The position numbers were made by a program, and so were the translations under genes. The notes beneath the pieces are model-generated. The model was not told the origin of the DNA. It saw only the letters and a program-made list of their open reading frames with translations, and made no database searches. From the NCBI RefSeq assembly GCF_030733685.1, contig NZ_JASHIM010000014.1:45590-109589 (forward strand): DNA of 64,000 bases. Direction: 5' to 3'. Origin of the DNA: Roseovarius sp. MMSF_3281. Its GTDB lineage: Bacteria; Pseudomonadota; Alphaproteobacteria; Rhodobacterales; Rhodobacteraceae. Below, piece after piece: positions 1 to 9,442 of this stretch. Position 1 is the stretch's first letter. Every line of letters begins with the position of its first letter.

Positions 1-745
1 CATCGCCGCGCCCTTCGGCCAGTTGCCCGGCCAGGAAAAGGCCCTCGTCCTCGTCCACGCCGATCACGGCACGGTCCGGCCCGCCCTCGGCAAAAAGCCT
101 GCGCTTGGCGGCGAAATAGCCGCCCAAACCGCCGTGCCGATCCAGGTGGTCGGGCGTCAGGTTGGTGAAAACCGCCACGTCAGGGGTCAGCGCGCGGGCC
201 AGTTCGGTCTGGTAACTGCTGAGTTCCAGAACCACGACGCCGCCGTCCCCCGGCGGATCGATATCCAGAACCCCGCGACCGATGTTGCCGGCCAGTTGCA
301 CGTCCCGGCCGACCTCTTCCAGAATATGGTGGATAAGGGCGGACGTGGTGGATTTTCCATTGCTTCCCGTGACGCCGATCACCTTGGGCGGTTGGTCGAA
401 ATTGGCCCATTCCGCGCCCGCGAAGGACCGAAAGAACAACCCGATGTCATTGTCCACCGGCACCCCGGCACGCAAGGCCGCCGCGACCACCTTGTTCGGC
501 GCGGGGTAAAGATGCGGAATACCGGGCGACACGATCAGGCTTGCCACCTCGTCAAAGGCCCCGTCTCGCGACAGGTCCTTGATCTCGAATCCCTCTTCGC
601 TGGCCATTTCTTGGGCAGCGGGGTTATCATCCCAGGCCAGAACACGCGCCCCCCCGGCCCGCAGGGCGCGCGCCGCCGAAAGGCCCGAACGCCCCAAGCC
701 CAACACCGCGACAACCGCGCCTTCGAATCCCCGAACTGGAATCAT
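1..745 (-). CDS. murD: UDP-N-acetylmuramoylalanine-D-glutamate ligase (N-terminal part)
   Basis: MurD adds D-glutamate to UDP-MurNAc-L-Ala in the cytoplasm, using ATP. The frame opens with ATG at 743-745 and reads [18 protein letters not shown], a Rossmann-like N-terminus, followed by the ATP-binding loop [14 protein letters not shown] at about residue 120 and [12 protein letters not shown] further on. About 248 codons are present of the usual 440-470; the rest lies beyond the left edge. It is the last gene of the visible minus-strand dcw run, separated from mraY by 186 bp that contain two tandem hairpins, so its expression may be tuned separately from mraY. Confidence 0.93.
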   Translation of the reverse strand, partial: MIPVRGFEGAVVAVLGLGRSGLSAARALRAGGARVLAWDDNPAAQEMASEEGFEIKDLSRDGAFDEVASLIVSPGIPHLYPAPNKVVAAALRAGVPVDNDIGLFFRSFAGAEWANFDQPPKVIGVTGSNGKSTTSALIHHILEEVGRDVQLAGNIGRGVLDIDPPGDGGVVVLELSSYQTELARALTPDVAVFTNLTPDHLDRHGGLGGYFAAKRRLFAEGGPDRAVIGVDEDEGLFLAGQLAEGRGD

Positions 746-880
746 GCCCTGCCCCCGTCTTTCATCATGGCGCACCCTGCCCCGTGCGGGCGGGCCTTGC
801 AAGACGGGGCCGCGCGCGAAACCCGGGCGGGGTTTTCCATGACCATGGCCCGGCGCAACGCCCCGGCCGCGCAAACGGGC

Positions 881-927
881 CCGAAATCTTCAAAAGATTT
901 CGGACCGATGTCTTTTCAAGACATCGG
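881..927. other. two tandem perfect hairpins between mraY and murD
   Basis: Positions 881-903 form a 10-bp perfect stem (CCGAAATCTT / AAGATTTCGG) with a 3-nt loop. Positions 905-927 form a second 10-bp stem (CCGATGTCTT / AAGACATCGG), also with a 3-nt loop. They lie just after the mraY stop on the minus strand. There is no clear U-tract, so they may be attenuating, mRNA-stabilising or processing hairpins rather than a full terminator. Confidence 0.6.
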
Positions 928-931
928 CACC

Positions 932-2053
932 CTAGCGTACCTTCAGTGTCGCCAGCCCGATAAGCGCGAGGATCAGCGCGATGATCCAGAAGCGGATCAC
1001 GATCTGCGGCTCGGCCCAGCCCTTCTTTTCGTAATGGTGGTGGATCGGCGCCATCAGGAAAACGCGCTTGCCGGTGCGTTTGAAGTAAAAGACCTGGATG
1101 ATGACCGAAAGCGCCTCGGCCACGAACAGCCCGCCGATGATCCCCAGAACGATCTCGTGCTTGGTGGCCACGGCAATCGCGCCCAAAGCCCCGCCCAGTG
1201 CAAGCGACCCTGTATCGCCCATGAAAACGGCGGCGGGCGGCGCGTTGTACCACAAAAAGCCAAGCCCGCCCCCGGCCAGTCCCGCAACGAAGATCAGGAT
1301 CTCGCCGGTGCCGGGCACGTAATGCACGTCAAGGTAATCGGTAAAATCGACCCGCCCCACCGTATAGGCAATGACCCCGAGCGCGCCAGCGGCGATCATA
1401 ACCGGCATGATGGCCAAACCGTCCAACCCATCGGTCAAGTTCACGGCATTGGCCGCGCCGACCACCACGAACATCGCAAAGGGAATGAAAAACCACCCAA
1501 GGTTCACCAGCGTATCCTTGAACACCGGGAAAGCCACCCGACCCGACAGTGGGTCGTAATCCTCGACCCGCGCGGCAAGGGCAACGTCGTTCACGCCATG
1601 CAGGTACATCGCCCAATAGGCCGCGACCGCGGCAATGGCAAAGCCAAGACCAAGGCGCACCTTGCCCGACACTCCCGCCACATTGCCCTTGGAGACCTTG
1701 GCATAGTCATCGGCGAACCCGATCAAACCAAAGGCCAGCGTCACGAAAAGCACCATCCAGACAAACCCATTGTCCAGCCGCGCCCAGAAAATCGTCGAGG
1801 TCAAAAGCGCCCCGACGATCAACAGCCCCCCCATGGTCGGCGTGCCGGACTTGGCGAAATGGGTTTCCGGGCCGTCATCGCGAATGGGCTGCCCCTTGCC
1901 CTGCCGCTTGCGCAACACGTTGATCAGCGGCGGGCCGAAGATGAAGCCGAAAAACAGCGCCGTCATAAAGGCCCCGCCCGCGCGAAAGGTGATGTAGCGG
2001 AAAAGGTTGAAGAAATCGCCACCATCCGAGAGGGCGGTCAGCCAATACAGCAT
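932..2053 (-). CDS. mraY: phospho-N-acetylmuramoyl-pentapeptide transferase
   Basis: MraY is an integral membrane enzyme that moves phospho-MurNAc-pentapeptide to undecaprenyl phosphate, giving lipid I. The 373-residue product is close to the usual 360. Family signatures are visible: the aspartate motif [31 protein letters not shown] and the histidine motif [11 protein letters not shown] near the C-terminus. About ten hydrophobic segments are spread along the chain. Its ATG overlaps the murF stop (TAATG), which implies translational coupling. Confidence 0.97.
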   Translation of the reverse strand: MLYWLTALSDGGDFFNLFRYITFRAGGAFMTALFFGFIFGPPLINVLRKRQGKGQPIRDDGPETHFAKSGTPTMGGLLIVGALLTSTIFWARLDNGFVWMVLFVTLAFGLIGFADDYAKVSKGNVAGVSGKVRLGLGFAIAAVAAYWAMYLHGVNDVALAARVEDYDPLSGRVAFPVFKDTLVNLGWFFIPFAMFVVVGAANAVNLTDGLDGLAIMPVMIAAGALGVIAYTVGRVDFTDYLDVHYVPGTGEILIFVAGLAGGGLGFLWYNAPPAAVFMGDTGSLALGGALGAIAVATKHEIVLGIIGGLFVAEALSVIIQVFYFKRTGKRVFLMAPIHHHYEKKGWAEPQIVIRFWIIALILALIGLATLKVR

Positions 2054-3501
2054 TACGTAGTCCTTTTGTCTTCGGCCAGATCGCGGCCCACCCGGCGCAG
2101 GGCCTCCACCACAAGGCTGACGCGGCTTCCCTTCGATCCCTTGACCAACACAACGTCGCCTGCGTCGACCAGTTTATGCGCTTTATCGGCCAAGTCCCGC
2201 GCGCTGTCTACATGGGCACCGCGCAGCGCCTCGGGAAGGGCCCGGTACAGCGCCTCCATGCGCGGGCCCGCGCAATGCACCACGTCAAGCGCCGCCATAT
2301 GCGGCAATTGGGCCAACCCGGCATGAATGGCCGCTTCCTCCTCGCCCAGTTCAAGCATATCGCCCAGGATGGCAATCCGCCGCCCCTTCGAGACACGCCC
2401 GACCCCGTCGCGCGGGGTCGCGGCGGCCAACACCTCCAAAGAGGCCGCCATCGAGGTGGGGTTGGCGTTGAAGGCATCGTCGATCAGGTCGAATGCCAGA
2501 TCCTCGTCGTCATGGTCCAGCGCGATCACCTCGCGGGTGCCGCGCCCGGCGGGGGGCTGCCAGCGGGCAAGGTCCATCGCCGCCCGCACCGGATCGGCGC
2601 CAAGCGCTCCGACCGCGGCCAGCGTGGCAAGGCCGTTCATGGCGAAATGCCGCCCCGGCGTGGATATCTTGAAAAGCTGCGGCCCCTCCGGAAGCTCGGC
2701 CTTGACCACGGTGGTCTGATCGCTCAGGCGCACCTCCAACAGGCGATACTGGCAGTCCGCGCAGGCCCCGAAGCGTGCCACCGGCCCGCCGCTGGCCAAT
2801 GCCGCGTCTTCAATGGTGCGCACAAGGTTGCTGTCCAGATCGCCGTTGAAAATGCAGGTGCCGCCCTCTTCCAGCCCCTCGAAGATCGCCGATTTCTCGA
2901 TCGCGATACCGTTGAGATCGTCAAATGCCTCAAGATGGGCGGCGGCGACGGTGGTGATCATCGCCACATGCGGCCGCGCCATGCGCGACAGCGGGGCAAT
3001 CTCGCCGGGATGGTTCATGCCGATCTCGATCACGGCATATTCCGTATCCACGGGCATCCGCGCCAGCGTCAGGGGCACGCCCCAATGGTTGTTATAGCTG
3101 GCCTCGGCGGCGTGGGTCTTGCCCTGCTGGGACAGCACATCGCGCAGCATTTCCTTGGTCGAGGTTTTCCCGACCGAGCCTGTCACGGCCACCACACGCG
3201 CCTGCGTGCGGGCGCGGGCAGCGCGGCCCAGATCCCCAAGCGCCCCAAGCACGTCATCGACGATCAAAAGCGGCGCGTCCTCGGCCACAGCTTCGGGGAT
3301 ATGGCTGACCAAGGCGGCGGCTGCGCCTTTTTCCAAGGCTTGGGCCACGAAATCATGGCCGTCGCGGGCGTCCTTCAAGGCCACGAACAGATCCCCGGGC
3401 GCAATCGTGCGGGTGTCGATGGACACGCCCGAGGCCTGCCAATCGCGGGTTGCGCGCCCGCCCGTGGCCTTCGCCGCGTCCTGCGAGGTCCAAAGCATCA
3501 T
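2053..3501 (-). CDS. murF: UDP-N-acetylmuramoyl-tripeptide-D-alanyl-D-alanine ligase
   Basis: MurF adds D-Ala-D-Ala to UDP-MurNAc-tripeptide, the last cytoplasmic step of the peptidoglycan precursor. The 482-residue protein has the Mur ligase ATP loop [14 protein letters not shown] near residue 115 and the family motif [11 protein letters not shown] in the middle domain. Two consecutive Met codons open the frame and the first overlaps the murE stop. The length fits the family. Confidence 0.96.
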   Translation of the reverse strand: MMLWTSQDAAKATGGRATRDWQASGVSIDTRTIAPGDLFVALKDARDGHDFVAQALEKGAAAALVSHIPEAVAEDAPLLIVDDVLGALGDLGRAARARTQARVVAVTGSVGKTSTKEMLRDVLSQQGKTHAAEASYNNHWGVPLTLARMPVDTEYAVIEIGMNHPGEIAPLSRMARPHVAMITTVAAAHLEAFDDLNGIAIEKSAIFEGLEEGGTCIFNGDLDSNLVRTIEDAALASGGPVARFGACADCQYRLLEVRLSDQTTVVKAELPEGPQLFKISTPGRHFAMNGLATLAAVGALGADPVRAAMDLARWQPPAGRGTREVIALDHDDEDLAFDLIDDAFNANPTSMAASLEVLAAATPRDGVGRVSKGRRIAILGDMLELGEEEAAIHAGLAQLPHMAALDVVHCAGPRMEALYRALPEALRGAHVDSARDLADKAHKLVDAGDVVLVKGSKGSRVSLVVEALRRVGRDLAEDKRTT

Positions 3502-5000
3502 GCAAGCCCCCCATCCAGCGCCGAGACCGCGACGCTGGCCTGCTCGCTGTCGTCAAACGGGAATACATCGTCGCCCACGATCTGGCCGGTTTCATGCCCC
3601 TTGCCGCAAATCAACAGCGCATCCCCCGGCCCCAGCATATCAACGCCGCGCAGGATGGCTTCGGCCCGGTCGCCCACTTCCGTGGCTCTATCGGCACACC
3701 CCGCCCCGGCAATGCCCTCCATCACGGCGGCGCGGATTTGGCCCGGGGCTTCGCTGCGCGGGTTGTCGTCGGTGACGATCACAAGATCGGCGTTTTCCGC
3801 CGCCGCACGGCCCATCAACGGGCGCTTGGCGGTGTCACGGTCCCCGCCCGCGCCCACGATGGCCACAAGCCGGCCCATCACATGCGGGCGCAACGCCGAC
3901 AGCGCCGTGGCCACGGCATCGGGGGTATGGGCATAATCCACGAACACCGCCGCCCCGTTCGACCGCGTCGCGGCAAGCTGCATCCGGCCCTTGACGGTGC
4001 GCATCCGCGGCAGGGTCTCGAACACCTCCTGCGCATCCGCCCCGGCCCCGATCACCAGACCGGCGGCCAACAGCACGTTTTCCGCCTGGAACCCGCCAAT
4101 CAGCGGCAGGCGCACCTGTTGCACCCGGCCTTTCCAGTCAAAGCGCAATTCCTGCCCCGTGGCTTCGAACCGCTGTGCCTGTAGCTGCAGATCACAGCCC
4201 GGCGCGCGGCCCACGGTGATCAGGTCTTGGCCCCGCGCGCGGGCAATCTCGGACACCCGCGCCACCGCCGGATCATCCATGTTGAGAACGGCCACGCCAT
4301 CCTCGGGCAGCACCCGGTCAAACAGGCCCGCCTTGGCGTTGAAATAAGCCTCGAAACTTGCGTGATAATCTAGGTGATCCTGCGTGAAATTGGTAAAGCC
4401 CGCCGCCTGGATGCGCACCCCGTCAAGGCGCCCCTGATCCAGACCATGGCTCGACGCTTCCATCGCGGCATGGGTCACGCCCTCGGCCTCGGCGGCCGCC
4501 AGCACCCGGTGCAGGATGATGGGATCGGGCGTGGTATGGGCCAGCGGCGCCTCGAACGCGCCTTCGACCCCGGTGGTGCCAAGGTTGATGGCGTCAAAGC
4601 CCATCTCGGCCCAGATCTGGCGGCAAAAGCTGCTGACCGAGGTCTTGCCGTTGGTGCCGGTCACCGCGACCATCACCTCGGGCTGCGCGCAGAACCAAAG
4701 GGCCGCGCAATAGGCCAGCGTCTGGCGCGGGTCTTCGGCCACGATCAGCGCGGCGTCACTGAGGTTCAGGAACTCGGCGGCGATCAGCGCGCCCTTGGCA
4801 TCGGTCAGGATCGCGCCCGCCCCCATGCGCAAGGCATACTGGATGAACTCGCCGCCATGCACCCGGGTGCCGGGCAGCGCCGCGAAAAGATACCCATCCT
4901 TCACCTCGCGGCTGTCCACGGCCAGGCCGGTCACCGGGGCCTGCCGCCCGCCCTTGGCCGTCAGGCCCAGTTCCGCCAGTGATTTCACCTGCCCCACCAT
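3498..5000 (-). CDS. murE: UDP-N-acetylmuramoyl-tripeptide synthetase, meso-DAP type
   Basis: MurE attaches the third stem-peptide residue. The ATP loop VTGTNGKTSVSSF, the FVDYAHTPDA segment and the DDNPRSE motif are all present; DNPR marks meso-diaminopimelate specificity in this family. The frame is open back to a TTG at 5022-5024 inside the ftsI stop. I chose the ATG at 4998-5000 because homology starts at MVGQVKSLAELGL and a purine-rich AGGGCGGGG lies just upstream. The product is then 500 residues. It overlaps murF by 4 nt at the other end. Confidence 0.95.
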   Translation of the reverse strand: MVGQVKSLAELGLTAKGGRQAPVTGLAVDSREVKDGYLFAALPGTRVHGGEFIQYALRMGAGAILTDAKGALIAAEFLNLSDAALIVAEDPRQTLAYCAALWFCAQPEVMVAVTGTNGKTSVSSFCRQIWAEMGFDAINLGTTGVEGAFEAPLAHTTPDPIILHRVLAAAEAEGVTHAAMEASSHGLDQGRLDGVRIQAAGFTNFTQDHLDYHASFEAYFNAKAGLFDRVLPEDGVAVLNMDDPAVARVSEIARARGQDLITVGRAPGCDLQLQAQRFEATGQELRFDWKGRVQQVRLPLIGGFQAENVLLAAGLVIGAGADAQEVFETLPRMRTVKGRMQLAATRSNGAAVFVDYAHTPDAVATALSALRPHVMGRLVAIVGAGGDRDTAKRPLMGRAAAENADLVIVTDDNPRSEAPGQIRAAVMEGIAGAGCADRATEVGDRAEAILRGVDMLGPGDALLICGKGHETGQIVGDDVFPFDDSEQASVAVSALDGGLA

Positions 5001-5020
5001 CACACCCCGCCCTGCATGGC

Positions 5021-6805
5021 TCAATTCGACGTAAGCGTTATACCAGCCAGTTCGCCGGGTTCAATCTCGGGCCGCAACCCCAGAAGCGGCGCGATACGAC
5101 GGATGATCTCGGCGGCGACGGGTACGGCGGTCCACCCGGCGGTCCGGCGCGGTTCATCGCCACTGGTTTCCACCGGCTCGTCCAAAGTGACCACAAGAAC
5201 ATATTTCGGGTCATGCGCGGGGAAGACGCTGGCGAAGGTGGCGATCACCTTGTCGTCGTAATAGCCGCCGCCGCGTTCCTTGGGCTTGTCGGCGGTGCCC
5301 GTTTTGCCCCCCACGGCATAGCCCGGAACCTCGCCAAAGCTGGCGGTGCCTTCGCTGACCACCTTGCGCAGCATGGTCAGGGATTTCTGCGCGCTTGCCC
5401 GCGACAGGACACGCGGCCCGGTGGCCGGGCCTTCCTGCTTCAGAAGCGTCGGCACCACCCGGTTGCCGCCATTGGCCAGCGTGGCATAACCCGCCGCCAG
5501 GTGCAGCGGGCTGCTCGACAGCCCGTGACCATAGGAAATGGTCATCGTCGACAGTTCCGACCAATTGGGCGGAAGCAAAGGCTTGCCGCCTTCGGCCTCG
5601 ACGATCTCAAGCGGAGTGGGTTCGAAAAACCCAAGGCTTTCAAGGAATTGCTGTTGCCGCGTCGCGCCGATCATCTGGGCGATACGCGCCGTCCCGATGT
5701 TCGAGGATTTGACGATCACCTTGGTGGTCGACAGTTCCGACCCGTAGTTGCGGAAATCGCGAATCCGGTACTTGCCCCAACGCAGCGGGCCCTTGGTGTC
5801 GATCATGGTCTCGGGGCTCACAAGGCCAAGTTCCATGGCCTGTGCCACGGCAAAGATCTTGAAGGTCGACCCAAGCTCGTAAACCCCCTGCACCGCGCGG
5901 TTGAAAAGCGGGCTGTCGCTGGGGTTGCCCGTCGTCGGCGGCCGGGGCCGGTCGTTGGGGTCGAAATCGGGCAGCGAGGCGATGGAAATCACCTCGCCGG
6001 TTTTGACATCCATCAGGACCGCCGCCGCGCCCTTGGCATTCATCAGGCTCATGCCGCCGTGCAACACCTGCTCGGTCGCCGCCTGCACCGACAGGTCCAG
6101 CGACAGTTCAAGCGGCTTGTGCCCAAGCGCCGGGTTGCGCAGGCGCTCGTCAAAGAATTTCTCGATCCCCGCGACGCCGATCACTTCCGCCGCATGCACC
6201 CCTTCGCGGCCAAAGCTGGCCCCGCCCAGAACATGGGCCGCCAGCTTGCCGTTGGGATAAAGCCGCATCTCGCGCGGGCCGAACAAAAGCCCCGGCTCAC
6301 CGATATCATGCACCGCCTGTTTCTGCTCGGGGCTGAGTTTTTTCTTGACCCACAGGAATTTACGCTTGCCGGTAAAATCCTTGAGCAGGCGCTCTTCCTT
6401 GAGGTCAGGGAAGATTTTCGCCAGCTCACGCGCCGCGCGCTCGGGCTCGATCATCTGCGGCGGTTGGGCATAAAGGCTGTGGGTTTCAAAGTTGGTCGCC
6501 AGGATTCGGCCCTTGCGATCCACGATATCGGCGCGTTGCGCCAATATCTGTGCCCCGGCCACGGATGTGCGCGGCTCGGCCGGTTCGGAATGGGCCAGAA
6601 CACCCATCCGCCCGCCGATCACGGCAAAGGCACAGGTGAACATCACGCCCAGCACCAAAAGTCGGCCCTCGGCGCGCTTGCGGGCACGGTCGCGCATCTG
6701 CTCATGCCGGATGCGGATATTCTCACGCTCGATGGCATCGGGGTTTTCGCCCTTGGCGCGGGCCTCAAGGATACGCGCCAGCGGGCGCAGCGGTGTGCGG
6801 ATCAT
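5021..6805 (-). CDS. ftsI: division-specific transpeptidase (class B penicillin-binding protein 3)
   Basis: FtsI crosslinks septal peptidoglycan in the divisome. The 594-residue protein has a basic cytoplasmic N-terminus, one membrane span (LLVLGVMFTCAFAVIGG, about residues 48-64), a PBP dimerisation region and a transpeptidase domain. The three active-site boxes are clear: SxxK at Ser313-Lys316 (STFK), SSN, and KTGTA. The start overlaps the ftsL stop by 4 nt (ATGA). It is the expected neighbour of ftsL and murE. Confidence 0.96.
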   Translation of the reverse strand: MIRTPLRPLARILEARAKGENPDAIERENIRIRHEQMRDRARKRAEGRLLVLGVMFTCAFAVIGGRMGVLAHSEPAEPRTSVAGAQILAQRADIVDRKGRILATNFETHSLYAQPPQMIEPERAARELAKIFPDLKEERLLKDFTGKRKFLWVKKKLSPEQKQAVHDIGEPGLLFGPREMRLYPNGKLAAHVLGGASFGREGVHAAEVIGVAGIEKFFDERLRNPALGHKPLELSLDLSVQAATEQVLHGGMSLMNAKGAAAVLMDVKTGEVISIASLPDFDPNDRPRPPTTGNPSDSPLFNRAVQGVYELGSTFKIFAVAQAMELGLVSPETMIDTKGPLRWGKYRIRDFRNYGSELSTTKVIVKSSNIGTARIAQMIGATRQQQFLESLGFFEPTPLEIVEAEGGKPLLPPNWSELSTMTISYGHGLSSSPLHLAAGYATLANGGNRVVPTLLKQEGPATGPRVLSRASAQKSLTMLRKVVSEGTASFGEVPGYAVGGKTGTADKPKERGGGYYDDKVIATFASVFPAHDPKYVLVVTLDEPVETSGDEPRRTAGWTAVPVAAEIIRRIAPLLGLRPEIEPGELAGITLTSN

Positions 6806-7152
6806 TGCGCGGCCTCCTCATTCATGTTCGAAACATCCACGGGGTTCAAAATCGGCAGCTTGTCATCCTCGGGAAAGGCCACCTGGTCAATCCGGCCGAA
6901 TTGGTAGGGTTGCAGCGGCAAAAGGCCCAGCTTGTCGAAATTCAGATCCGCCAGATCGCGCAACCGGTCGGGCCGGTTGAGGTACGCCCATTCGGCATTG
7001 AGCACCCGAAGGCGTTGCCTTGCATTGGAAATCTGGCGCTGAAGGCGCTCGGCCTCGGCCTGTGCCTCTTGCGTTTCATAGTTTTCGCGATAGGCCCAGA
7101 AGGCAAGGCCGATGACCATCATCGCAGAAAGGATGTAAAACAGGCTGCGCAT
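6802..7152 (-). CDS. ftsL: cell division protein FtsL
   Basis: This 116-residue bitopic protein has an N-terminal membrane span (about residues 3-20) followed by a coiled-coil-like stretch (ETQEAQAEAERLQRQISNAR). Its size and its place between rsmH and ftsI are typical of FtsL, which recruits and activates FtsWI with FtsB and FtsQ. Sequence conservation in this family is low, so the call rests on position, topology and length. It overlaps both neighbours at start and stop codons. Confidence 0.9.
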   Translation of the reverse strand: MRSLFYILSAMMVIGLAFWAYRENYETQEAQAEAERLQRQISNARQRLRVLNAEWAYLNRPDRLRDLADLNFDKLGLLPLQPYQFGRIDQVAFPEDDKLPILNPVDVSNMNEEAAQ

Positions 7153-8144
7153 TATCTGTCCCCCTTGAGAAGCGGCATGCCCATGGCTTTGCGGTCGGAC
7201 GTGCCGGGCGCGGCATCGGTCCGGGTGGCCACGCGCAGCTTGGCACTGCGCGCGCGCGGGTTCTCGGCCAGTTCCTCGGCATCCGGGCCGATGGCCTTTT
7301 TCGATTTCAACGTGAACTGCGGATCGGGCTTTTCGATCTGCGGGGCGTGGCGGCTGCCGCCCCCGCCACCGCCCGACCGCGCGGTCAGGAAACGTTTCAC
7401 CATCCGGTCCTCGATCGAATGGAAGGTGACCACGGCCAGTTTCCCACCGGGCCTCAAAGCCCGCTCGGCGGCCTCCAAACCGGCCAGCAATTCACCGTAT
7501 TCATCGTTCACCGCGATACGGATCGCCTGAAAACTGCGGGTGGCGGCATGGGCCTGCCCCGGCTTGGAGCGAGGCAGACATTTTTCAATGATATCGGCCA
7601 GTTGCAGGGTTGTTTCAATCCGCGCCTCGGCACGGGCACGGCCAATGGCGCGGGCAATCCGGCGGCTCGCGCGCTCCTCGCCATAAAGAAACAGGATATC
7701 GGCCAGTTCACCCTCGGGCGTGTCGTTCACCAGATCGGCGGCCGTTGGCCCCTCCTGGCTCATGCGCATGTCCAGCGGGCCGTCCTTCATGAAGGAAAAG
7801 CCACGCTCGGCCTGATCCAATTGCATCGAGGACACGCCCAGATCAAGCACCACGCCATCCACGCCCCCGGCATGGTCATCCATGTTGGAAAAGGTATCGC
7901 GCACCAGCGTCAGGCGCGCGCCATACTCCGCACCCCAATCCTCGGCGATCTGCAAGGCCAGCGGGTCACGGTCAATCCCGATCACGCGCTCGGCCCCGGC
8001 CTCCAGCAATCCACGGGTATAGCCGCCCGCGCCAAGCGTGCCGTCGATCCAAACGCCAGACACGGGCGAAACCGCCTGCAACAGGGGGCGCAGCAAGACG
8101 GGGATATGCGGGTCAGCGTCGGGGGCTTTGGCAGCGGCAGCCAT
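7152..8144 (-). CDS. rsmH: 16S rRNA (cytosine1402-N4)-methyltransferase
   Basis: RsmH (MraW) methylates C1402 in the decoding centre of 16S rRNA with S-adenosylmethionine. The 330-residue product begins with [10 protein letters not shown] and the SAM-binding segment [32 protein letters not shown] and [16 protein letters not shown] are also family signatures. It sits 3 bp downstream of mraZ and overlaps ftsL by one base. Confidence 0.97.
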   Translation of the reverse strand: MAAAAKAPDADPHIPVLLRPLLQAVSPVSGVWIDGTLGAGGYTRGLLEAGAERVIGIDRDPLALQIAEDWGAEYGARLTLVRDTFSNMDDHAGGVDGVVLDLGVSSMQLDQAERGFSFMKDGPLDMRMSQEGPTAADLVNDTPEGELADILFLYGEERASRRIARAIGRARAEARIETTLQLADIIEKCLPRSKPGQAHAATRSFQAIRIAVNDEYGELLAGLEAAERALRPGGKLAVVTFHSIEDRMVKRFLTARSGGGGGGSRHAPQIEKPDPQFTLKSKKAIGPDAEELAENPRARSAKLRVATRTDAAPGTSDRKAMGMPLLKGDR

Positions 8145-8147
8145 CCG

Positions 8148-8651
8148 TCAGTCCCCTTTCGCCCCATCCAGGAAGACCAGCGGATCGAAATCCTCGGGCA
8201 GTTCGTCCAGCCACTCCTCGGTCTTGGCCAGTTCTTCCTCTTCATAGGTCTCGGGCTTCCAGATCTGGAACGTATCGCCCGCGGCGATGAAAAACGCCTC
8301 TCCCTCAAGGCCGATCTTCTGACGCAGCTTGGCGGGCAGCACCAGCCGCCCGGTCTCATCGACATTGGTGGGGTAGCTCTGGCCGTGAAACAGCCGTTGC
8401 AGCATTTTCCGCTCCATGGAGCCACGCGGCAAAGCGTCGATCTTGTCATCGACTTCCTCGATGGCCGCCATGGTATAGCATTCAAGGTAATTGCGGCGGT
8501 GATCGCCGTAAACGATCACAAGCTCGGGCGCGTCGCCCGGGGTCCAGTTGGGATCGGAGGATTCAAGCACACGGCGAAAAGAGGCCGGGATCGACACCCT
8601 GCCCTTCGTGTCCACCTTGTGGTGGCTCTCGCCTCTGAACCTGCGAACCAC
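8148..8651 (-). CDS. mraZ: transcriptional regulator MraZ
   Basis: MraZ is the AbrB-fold DNA-binding repressor at the head of dcw operons. The 167-residue protein carries two MraZ repeats with the DTKGRVSIPASFR motif near residue 14 and the second DETGRLVLPAKLR near residue 99. The start is a GTG at 8649-8651 preceded by GGACGGG; no ATG fits the conserved N-terminus. In Escherichia coli MraZ binds TGGGN direct repeats spaced by 5 nt near its own promoter; possible counterparts are listed upstream. Confidence 0.94.
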   Translation of the reverse strand: MVRRFRGESHHKVDTKGRVSIPASFRRVLESSDPNWTPGDAPELVIVYGDHRRNYLECYTMAAIEEVDDKIDALPRGSMERKMLQRLFHGQSYPTNVDETGRLVLPAKLRQKIGLEGEAFFIAAGDTFQIWKPETYEEEELAKTEEWLDELPEDFDPLVFLDGAKGD

Positions 8652-8699
8652 TGTCCCGTCCGCCCTTTTTGTTGGTGCCGATGGAAATCACCGGGCCTT

Positions 8700-8910
8700 A
8701 AACGAAACGACGGATTGAGCTGCTGCCACTGCCCAATCCGCCGCCCTCGTCCCGCCTTGCGGGTAGTCCAGCTGCGCGCGCCACCTGGGGGGATGTCTGC
8801 TCGCCCGCGCGCCGGATCTCTTCGTTTCGATGAAAGCGGGTGCCTGTATGAAACCTGACTTTGGGGATTTTGTTTCGGGGTCTTTTTAGCGCCCCTTTGT
8901 TCCCGTCCTC
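8700..8910 (-). ncRNA. structured dcw leader, candidate UpsM-like small RNA
   Basis: The untranslated region before mraZ folds into a closed multibranch shape. A closing stem pairs 8703-8710 (CGAAACGA) with 8822-8829 (TCGTTTCG). Inside are three perfect hairpins: 8711-8717 with 8734-8740, 8751-8755 with 8759-8763, and 8774-8780 with 8806-8812. In Rhodobacter sphaeroides the dcw cluster has an unusually long leader that yields the abundant small RNA UpsM of about 200 nt. A start near 8910 and an end near 8703 would give a very similar size. The RNA boundaries are inferred and I cannot compare the primary sequence to UpsM. Confidence 0.5.
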
Positions 8911-8916
8911 ATCGTG

Positions 8917-8946
8917 TTATTAGGGATGCCATGGGATTTCATGGAA
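8917..8946 (-). promoter_or_regulatory. possible mraZ promoter with 10-bp-phased GGGA boxes
   Basis: On the minus strand TAATAA (8917-8922) could be a -10 element placing the start near 8910; no good -35 is seen. Overlapping it, the plus strand carries AGGGA (8922-8926), TGGGA (8932-8936) and TGGAA (8942-8946) at an exact 10-bp period. That is the geometry of MraZ sites in E. coli, although the orientation here is opposite to the gene. Confidence 0.35.
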
Positions 8947-9104
8947 ATCAATAACTTTTCGGGGGAATTTGGCACAACACCTTGTTCTGGCACCCCCTGA
9001 AAAACAAGATGATGTGGTAAATTCGGGCTTTTTAGCGCAGAACTTAGCGAACGCTTGGAAAATTAACACAACATATAGTGTTACCCGCAGAGTCCAAAAA
9101 AGTT

Positions 9105-9308
9105 CCCACGATTTCCCGTATTTTTTGGAAACATGCCCGAATTATCCCAGGAATTCGCAAGTATTGCGCCGGTGAATCACGAAAACACCCCGCGATTCAA
9201 GGAATGATTCGTCATCAAACCCGCATGTCGGGCCGGAATCCTGCCACGTCCCATGCTTTCCCACGGGGATGTCCCATGGTTTCCCACGGGATGTCCCGTA
9301 CCGTCCCA
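9105..9308 (-). promoter_or_regulatory. array of paired TGGG/CGGG boxes upstream of mraZ
   Basis: Minus-strand YGGG boxes (CCCA or CCCG on the plus strand) occur in pairs exactly 10 bp apart: starts 9105/9115, 9136/9146, 9250/9260, 9273/9283 and 9295/9305. MraZ recognises TGGGN repeats with a 10-bp period, so this may be an extended operator. A TTGGAC / TATGTT pair with a 16-bp spacer (about 9075-9097) could be a promoter beside the first two pairs. Apart from these boxes I see no gene between 8911 and 9326. Confidence 0.4.
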
Positions 9309-9326
9309 AATCCTGAAAAAGGGTCC

Positions 9327-9442
9327 TAAAGCGTTCCGCCTTTAACCTGAGGCATCAGCTAAAGGCGGAACGCGTACAACGATTGAGTGGAGCACTGCGT
9401 TTCGCGAAAATCTGTGATTCAGGTTTTTCGCGAAACGCTTTA
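9327..9442. repeat. 116-bp double-hairpin dispersed repeat, copy 1
   Basis: The element starts TAAAGCG and ends CGCTTTA, so both ends can give a TAA stop to a gene reading into it. It holds two hairpins: GCGTTCCGCCTTT pairing with AAAGGCGGAACGC (9331-9373), and GCGTTTCGCGAAAA pairing with its mate across 9397-9438. It matches the reverse complement of 12188-12303 at 107 of 116 positions. The stop codon of the GNAT gene (9440-9442) lies inside it. It probably also acts as a terminator. Confidence 0.85.

Noticed and set aside
23..2326. Very long open frame antisense to the dcw genes, and similar ones at 2176-3936 and 4979-6907
   Set aside because: They are GC-driven shadows of murF, mraY, murE and ftsI; translations are Arg/His/Gln-rich and have no family features or ribosome sites.
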